A DNA stretch of 64,000 nt. It comes from Tritrichomonas foetus. Taxonomy: Eukaryota > Parabasalia > Tritrichomonadida > Tritrichomonadidae. The stretch spans positions 1 through 64,000 of the forward strand of contig MLAK01000176.1 of the NCBI GenBank assembly GCA_001839685.1, written 5' to 3'. How positions within the stretch are numbered: position 1 is the stretch's first letter; each line of letters opens with the position of its first letter. Shown here in pieces: positions 60,301 to 64,000 of this stretch. Both the position numbers and the translations under genes were made by a program. Under the pieces are notes generated by a model. That model had not been told where the DNA came from, did no database searches, and was given only the letters and a program-made list of their open reading frames with translations.

Positions 60301-62443
60301 ATTCTAATAATTGTCCATAATTAAACTGGGCTGGAAGTGAGCCTCGACTTGCGGCAAGTTTATAATATAGTGCACTTTCATTAGTTGGTGATTCCAAACC
60401 TTTTATAGTTTGTACAAAGTTTGCATAAGTTACCATTGCATCAACATCCCCCATATTAGCGGCATGTCGGAAATATTTAATGGTTCCTTGTTCAATGAAA
60501 TCATTAATTGAATAATTTGATGCAGCAAACAAATACTGACCGAATTGTAAAGCAGCTTTAGTATGTCCTTGATAAGCTGAATTCTTCAAATAAGTAATAG
60601 CTTCATCAGAATTCTTAGGAGCTTCAATTTTTATACCTGGTTTATTAAAAAGATCATAAAGTTGGAATTGTGCATCTGGATTATTGGTGATTTGGGCAGC
60701 AAGACTTAAAATTCGACTCGCTTCATGAACATTTCGTTCAACACTGAAACAACCAGCAAGGATCATTAATGCATACATAATTAGTTCATCAACTTTTTTA
60801 GGATCATTCTGTTTAAAAATTGATTCAGCACGAGTTACCAATTTGGAACCATTTGAACTGATACTTTCTAGACGGCTAATTGCATCTGAGTTATTTAAAA
60901 CAGCAGCTTCATTATAATGAATGATAGCTGAACAAAGATTTTTATAAATAACACTTTGTGTTTTTTCATTCAAAAATTGAAAGGCGTCATTTGGATTCAT
61001 TTTCATGGTAATTGGAATTTTCGCATCTTCTTCATCGAAATGAAGTGGTGATCCAGTTTCTTCATGTTTGGCAAGAAGATATAAAGCTTCACTATCATGT
61101 TTATCAGCGGCCATTTTTAAGTAGTATAAATGGTTTGTTTTTAATGCAAATTTAACTTGGGCTCTAGGAGAACCTAAATCTGCAGCACGCTTTAAATGCT
61201 CATCTGAATTTGTTAACTCTGCTAATTTTTCAAGTGCTTTGACGTGGTTTTGGTCTGCTGATGCTACTAAATACTTCATTGATTCTTCTTTATTTGTATT
61301 TTCAAGGTAAGTTGAATACCAAAATTGTGCGGATTTATTTCCTTTATCTGCAGCGATTTTAATAAAATCATAATTATTTGTTAATTTTCCATATTGATAG
61401 AGTGCTTTTGGATTTCCTGACATTTCTGCATATCGTCTTAAGTATTCAGCATTTTGCGGAAGAACTGGAATATTCCCTGTGTCAAAAGTATTAACATGAC
61501 TCATTTGATATATGTGATTTTGTAAAACACATAATCGATAAACTGAAAATTCAACAAAATTGGTACCTGCAAAAAGTGGATCATGATCATCAAAAAACGA
61601 GCCAACTACATAATCAAAGGAAGGACGATCAATTGGATTTAATGATAAACATTTAAAAATCAATCTTTGAAGTTTTGGAGTAACGTAAGGTGATTTTAAT
61701 TCATTTGAATATACCATTGATAGTATTTTCTGCTGGCTATATTTATCATTATCTATTAAAGGAAAATCATAAGCCAGCTCAAATAAAATCATTCCGTATG
61801 AAAAAACATCACCTCGATTTGTTTGTTGCTCAAGACGGAATCTCTCAGGTGCTGAATAAATTGAATATGGACCTGTTATGAAGCGTTGATTTTTTTCGGG
61901 GATGAAAATATTATACCAAAAATCATTCACGTGGGGATGAAAATTTCGGTCGAAGACTACATTCGATGGTGTTAAATAACCATGCGTATATCCGGTATGC
62001 TGTAAAAATTGCATTCCAGCAGCTATTCCAAATGCGATTATTGCCTTTCGAGTTGGCGTCCAAAAATCCGGAGATTTTGACATGGGATAGCCGTTGTAGA
62101 GATCTGCTAATGAGCCGCGTTCGTAATATTCGCCAACAAATCGATAATGTGAAGTACAATCGCGATCTGGGAAAATAACTCCTTGAATTGTTGCAATGGC
62201 AGGGTGAAATAATTTACTGAATTGATAGACAATTGATAAAATTCCAACGTTTGACATGCGCCGTTCGATAAAAAAGCTAGGAATCGTTTTAAAAGTAACG
62301 AATGTTCCATTTTTTTTATTTCTTTCTCGACTCGTTGTTCCGAAATTTCGTCCACCAATGACTTCAAGAAATTGGAAATTCATAGCTCCCATTAAGCATT
62401 CGTAGTTTGGTGGGCATTGCTGATACTGGGGAGCTTCAGACAT
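57383..62443 (-). CDS. Pseudokinase with long Sel1-repeat array
   Basis: The frame opens at a TTG (62494); the first ATG is at 62443, giving 1686 residues starting MSEAPQYQQ. Residues about 30-300 are a kinase fold, with a lysine in FVTFKTI, GYTHGYLTPSNVVF in place of the HRDLKPEN loop (no catalytic Asp), DFWYN in place of DFG, and SAPERF and DVFSYGMILFEL conserved. It is therefore predicted to be catalytically inactive. The rest is a long array of Sel1 repeats (for example NALYYYKLAAKQGYGGAMLAIAQLY-type units) that forms an adaptor solenoid. Two low-complexity inserts interrupt it: an acidic D/Y tract (about 1001-1037) and a Gln/Ser/Asp repeat (about 1398-1456). Such kinase-Sel1 proteins are expanded in trichomonads; the clients are unknown. 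Confidence 0.8.
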   Translation of the reverse strand: MSEAPQYQQCPPNYECLMGAMNFQFLEVIGGRNFGTTSRERNKKNGTFVTFKTIPSFFIERRMSNVGILSIVYQFSKLFHPAIATIQGVIFPDRDCTSHYRFVGEYYERGSLADLYNGYPMSKSPDFWTPTRKAIIAFGIAAGMQFLQHTGYTHGYLTPSNVVFDRNFHPHVNDFWYNIFIPEKNQRFITGPYSIYSAPERFRLEQQTNRGDVFSYGMILFELAYDFPLIDNDKYSQQKILSMVYSNELKSPYVTPKLQRLIFKCLSLNPIDRPSFDYVVGSFFDDHDPLFAGTNFVEFSVYRLCVLQNHIYQMSHVNTFDTGNIPVLPQNAEYLRRYAEMSGNPKALYQYGKLTNNYDFIKIAADKGNKSAQFWYSTYLENTNKEESMKYLVASADQNHVKALEKLAELTNSDEHLKRAADLGSPRAQVKFALKTNHLYYLKMAADKHDSEALYLLAKHEETGSPLHFDEEDAKIPITMKMNPNDAFQFLNEKTQSVIYKNLCSAIIHYNEAAVLNNSDAISRLESISSNGSKLVTRAESIFKQNDPKKVDELIMYALMILAGCFSVERNVHEASRILSLAAQITNNPDAQFQLYDLFNKPGIKIEAPKNSDEAITYLKNSAYQGHTKAALQFGQYLFAASNYSINDFIEQGTIKYFRHAANMGDVDAMVTYANFVQTIKGLESPTNESALYYKLAASRGSLPAQFNYGQLLELGAGIPHNIPEALYYYKLAAKQGYGGAMLAIAQLYDQHKELNIDEREIMKRYLIAGSHGESRAMYIVGERYSYGQGVEIDIQRALLYYQIASFLGDMSAQFKYGDYLVKSYMNAPEYVTEGFAFLLLALSQENNTQESMKIRILASQSLAKLFMNKKLKIYNLKKARFWFQESLKLGDFEALTYIGDIYHMKGKFPVAFGAYSTGQQEGVMSCYSRLAKYYENGIVCGKDLKKAAEYYEIAGETNQKYFLNAAKVYDQIKLYDMKKNQLSLKTLRINSKKDHDSNKNQNVDDDDYDYDYYDYDVDDDDFFNNFDDDFLADVDNKISLLYTKSIPLNDTKRLAHLRMGQILLECKSPTDVKMAEALLQESAKYGNPDAFLALSTITNNPDSKSYYIKQAAKYGNPKAKALHAMALIDSNPSKALRLLWEAKSAKEPEAFMKIAELCETGRVLQRDISRAINLYITADVLHHPTAKSNAIRLIHVLNSGISDNHFMSSPFFSEEIKKLAFNILYDIEKKAAIEKLRNMAIRGNWQAQIIIGHIYSGCENVPRNLDLAIECFRYAINAEINEISTIEAMIKLASILVEKGMIDSAFGILDLAKSKGSREASILKIILTLTGNSLSLNDVKFDGNHIFTKQIKFTGIEKNDLKELMKQNFSKQLVQNPYVMHNTGIALTGGFENQRYKNKDNEINILNDIQSSDNQSYYSQSSDIQSTDIHSNDIQSIDTQLNDNFNYTENGEFNYKNEETSIDDIERGLYYLHESADKTGDPYLQFSYAKELIAQNPDDQIAIHYLEMSANQGCTEAARLLVKINDGKDSQTVSYYVKMGADLGDRYLMFRRAKELIELGEMHEAKHLLMVVARSNGRAAYLLALLYEEGEKLKKNYQKAFDYYNAASALGIHISLERMGYLLAVGGFGLAQDEKRALHIIRKASCIGIGKAVFTVSVNQEFKDYIAKVSKPSHRFCEIIEEEFE
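58094..58230. repeat. In-frame repetitive insert in the Sel1 protein
   Basis: Within the pseudokinase gene, related units (minus strand, roughly SSDIQSND and variants) are repeated several times at 15-18-base spacing, lengthening the protein without disturbing the Sel1 array. Approximate borders. Confidence 0.6.
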
Positions 62444-62458
62444 TGGTGACCGTTTACG

Positions 62459-62463
62459 AATGA
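62459..62463 (-). promoter_or_regulatory. Candidate Inr (TCATT)
   Basis: TCATT 16 bases before the ATG at 62443 on the coding strand; supports this ATG over the TTG at 62494. Sequence match only. Confidence 0.35.
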
Positions 62464-62724
62464 ACAAAATTAAGGTCAATTTTTGTTCCTTCAATGGTTG
62501 ATTATTAATCCGACATTCACTAGTTTCTATGTCTATGCTACACAGAGTTACTGACTAACTTTCCGACTATATTTATCCCCTATTCAAAACAAATCATTTT
62601 ATTTTATAAAATAACAAAGTGAGACGAAAAAAATTGTCGAAAAAACAAAGAGTGGGTCATTTAAAAACTTTGGATTTACAAATGGAAGAAATATAATATT
62701 TTTATTTGAATACTTTAGAACAAT

Positions 62725-64000
62725 TTATTGATAGGGAGATATTTCATCCGAATCTAGAAACTCTGTATTCTTTGTGCTGTCGAGAATTTGTTTATTAGAT
62801 ACTTGGACCTCATGAATTTCTTGAGTGTTAAGGTCAGGATCTTGTGCATTAAATTGTCTTGTTGTAACCAAGAAGTCTCTAATTAAAACGCGGAATTTTG
62901 TTGCGTCATTTGACAAACTAATTAATAAACCAACAAATTGAAATAGCTCTTCAGGATTTCTACCAGGGAAGAGATCCATTATTCCTTGAGTAATACTTTG
63001 ACTATTCAAATGAGGAGTATTAATTGACAAAAGTGTCATTAATATCTGAATGTTATTTTCAAATGCAAACTTATGGATTGTATCTGTCAATATTTGGAAC
63101 ATATCTCGGACAATTCTCAAATAGTAAGCAGATAGGAAACTATTATATAACTGCAAATTTGTATTCTTGATATTATTTAAAAGTATTTTAATCGTTTCAA
63201 GACTACAAATACAAACATCATGAATAGGATGTTGATAACCCCATTGAATAGTTTGTATAAGTAAATCGAAACCATTTGGAACAGCCAAAAGATTGGTTAA
63301 ATATTTATCAACAAGATTCTTCAATAATAAATAAAATGGAAGCCTAAAGTGAATGTTCTGATCAAAATCAGCAGAAATCATAGCAACTGTTGGTTGGAAA
63401 ATAGCATCCAAAATTACACTTAAGAAATTAGAAACAGAATCTTTCATTTTATTGAAAAGAACTGTTAATAAATTCAAAACTTCAGGTGTTCGTGCTCTTG
63501 GATGGGACTGGCCATAATCGACATAAATAGTATTCACTAAATCAGGGAGGATACTTGCACATGTCGATTCTTGATTCAATGTTTTAGAAATAAAGTTTTT
63601 GATAACCTCAATAATGGCAGATTTTGCACCTAATATTGCTTTTACTGCTTCGTTGTTATTATGCTGAAGGAAATCATTAATACTTTGTGAATATGCCTGA
63701 TAAACCATCATCATCTGTGGGAAAATAGTCATAAATTGATCATGGAATGAATAATGTATATTAAATGCAATTACAGAGTTGCATTGTAGAACAAATGCAA
63801 TAGAACGAGCTATCAAAGGATTGGTTGGATCAAAGTTATTCATAGCATCTTGCCATTGCTGATTTAATGGTGCCATTAACATTTCAAGAACTTCACGTCG
63901 ATCGTCATTTTTATTAATATGAGAAACATCATATGAAAGCGCATCAAAGAAAACAACAATTAGATCAGGTGATAAATCTGACACAATTTCAGGGTATCTA
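62725..64000 (-). CDS. XPO1: Exportin-1 (CRM1), C-terminal part, 5' end outside window
   Basis: The first start-like codon inside the window is a GTG at 63984, but the frame stays open to the edge, so the gene starts beyond base 64000. The visible 425 or so residues match the C-terminal HEAT repeats of exportin-1: RTPEVLNLLTVLFNKM, ILDAIFQPTVAMISADFDQN, HFRLPFYLLLKNL, and LLIQTIQWGYQHPIHDVC, the equivalent of the VDSIVWAFKHTMRNVA helix. The ending FVGLLISLSNDATKFRVLIRDFLVTTRQF corresponds to the [24 protein letters not shown] of CRM1, followed by an acidic tail. CRM1 exports leucine-rich NES cargo with RanGTP. The NES groove lies in the upstream half and cannot be assessed here. Confidence 0.88.
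   Translation of the reverse strand, partial: RYPEIVSDLSPDLIVVFFDALSYDVSHINKNDDRREVLEMLMAPLNQQWQDAMNNFDPTNPLIARSIAFVLQCNSVIAFNIHYSFHDQFMTIFPQMMMVYQAYSQSINDFLQHNNNEAVKAILGAKSAIIEVIKNFISKTLNQESTCASILPDLVNTIYVDYGQSHPRARTPEVLNLLTVLFNKMKDSVSNFLSVILDAIFQPTVAMISADFDQNIHFRLPFYLLLKNLVDKYLTNLLAVPNGFDLLIQTIQWGYQHPIHDVCICSLETIKILLNNIKNTNLQLYNSFLSAYYLRIVRDMFQILTDTIHKFAFENNIQILMTLLSINTPHLNSQSITQGIMDLFPGRNPEELFQFVGLLISLSNDATKFRVLIRDFLVTTRQFNAQDPDLNTQEIHEVQVSNKQILDSTKNTEFLDSDEISPYQ

Noticed and set aside
1..64000. CRISPR arrays, operons and bacterial-type Shine-Dalgarno sites
   Set aside because: None seen; the gene content and tRNA features are eukaryotic.

Overview
The window looks like nuclear DNA from a trichomonad parabasalid, most likely Tritrichomonas foetus or a close relative. 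The DNA is very AT-rich. Genes are intronless, tightly packed and on both strands. The gene content is typical of that group: DUF3447/ankyrin-type and BTB/BACK-like family members, a two-repeat Myb protein, Sel1-repeat (pseudo)kinases, a CK1-like kinase, a BEACH protein, and a flagellar MYCBP-associated protein. Several starts have a TCAYW sequence just upstream, like the trichomonad Inr. The species is inferred from this pattern, not proven. A 26-base run of N at 24168-24193 shows this is a draft assembly.

Layout. 1-9 kb: a broken BTB/BACK-like gene at the left edge, a tail-anchored CS-domain/Sel1 protein, a small charged protein, a MYCBPAP homologue, an 83-residue orphan, a 14-bp polypurine tandem repeat, a coiled-coil protein, and a decayed DUF3447/ankyrin gene. 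9-19 kb: a 2613-residue HECT-related giant protein and a Nup133-like nucleoporin, both on the minus strand. 20-26 kb: a small pseudokinase, a bromodomain protein, then a gene-poor stretch holding the remains of a GH95 glycosidase and a Trf4-type poly(A) polymerase. 26-32 kb: a hybrid histidine kinase and an EGF/TIG type I membrane protein. 32-40 kb: a HID1/dymeclin-like protein, tRNA-Ser(AGA), a Dsc3-like ubiquitin-ligase subunit, an orphan, a polypurine spacer, a Myb protein, a 1.85-kb spacer, and ribosomal protein eL34. 40-48 kb: a decayed Patched-like transporter, a CCDC6-like protein, an acidic coiled-coil protein, and a CK1-like kinase. 48-64 kb: a BEACH/WD40 giant, a UAS-UBX protein, a Sel1 pseudokinase, and the C-terminal part of exportin-1 running off the right edge.

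The genes do not form an operon-like pathway. They are mostly housekeeping and cell-organisation genes: nuclear transport (Nup133-like, exportin-1), ubiquitin/p97 biology (HECT-like, Dsc3-like, UBX), membrane traffic (HID1-like, BEACH), the flagellum (MYCBPAP), transcription (Myb, bromodomain) and signalling (histidine kinase, CK1, pseudokinases). Five clearly decayed genes lie between them. The points most worth following are the five Trp-compatible stop codons in the Patched-like pseudogene, the GH95 remnant, the HECT-related protein with no visible catalytic cysteine, the hybrid histidine kinase, two coding regions without a usable in-frame ATG, and a GC-rich island at 47.8 kb.

Several apparent starts in this window are non-ATG codons. 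Where an in-frame ATG exists I moved the start to it.
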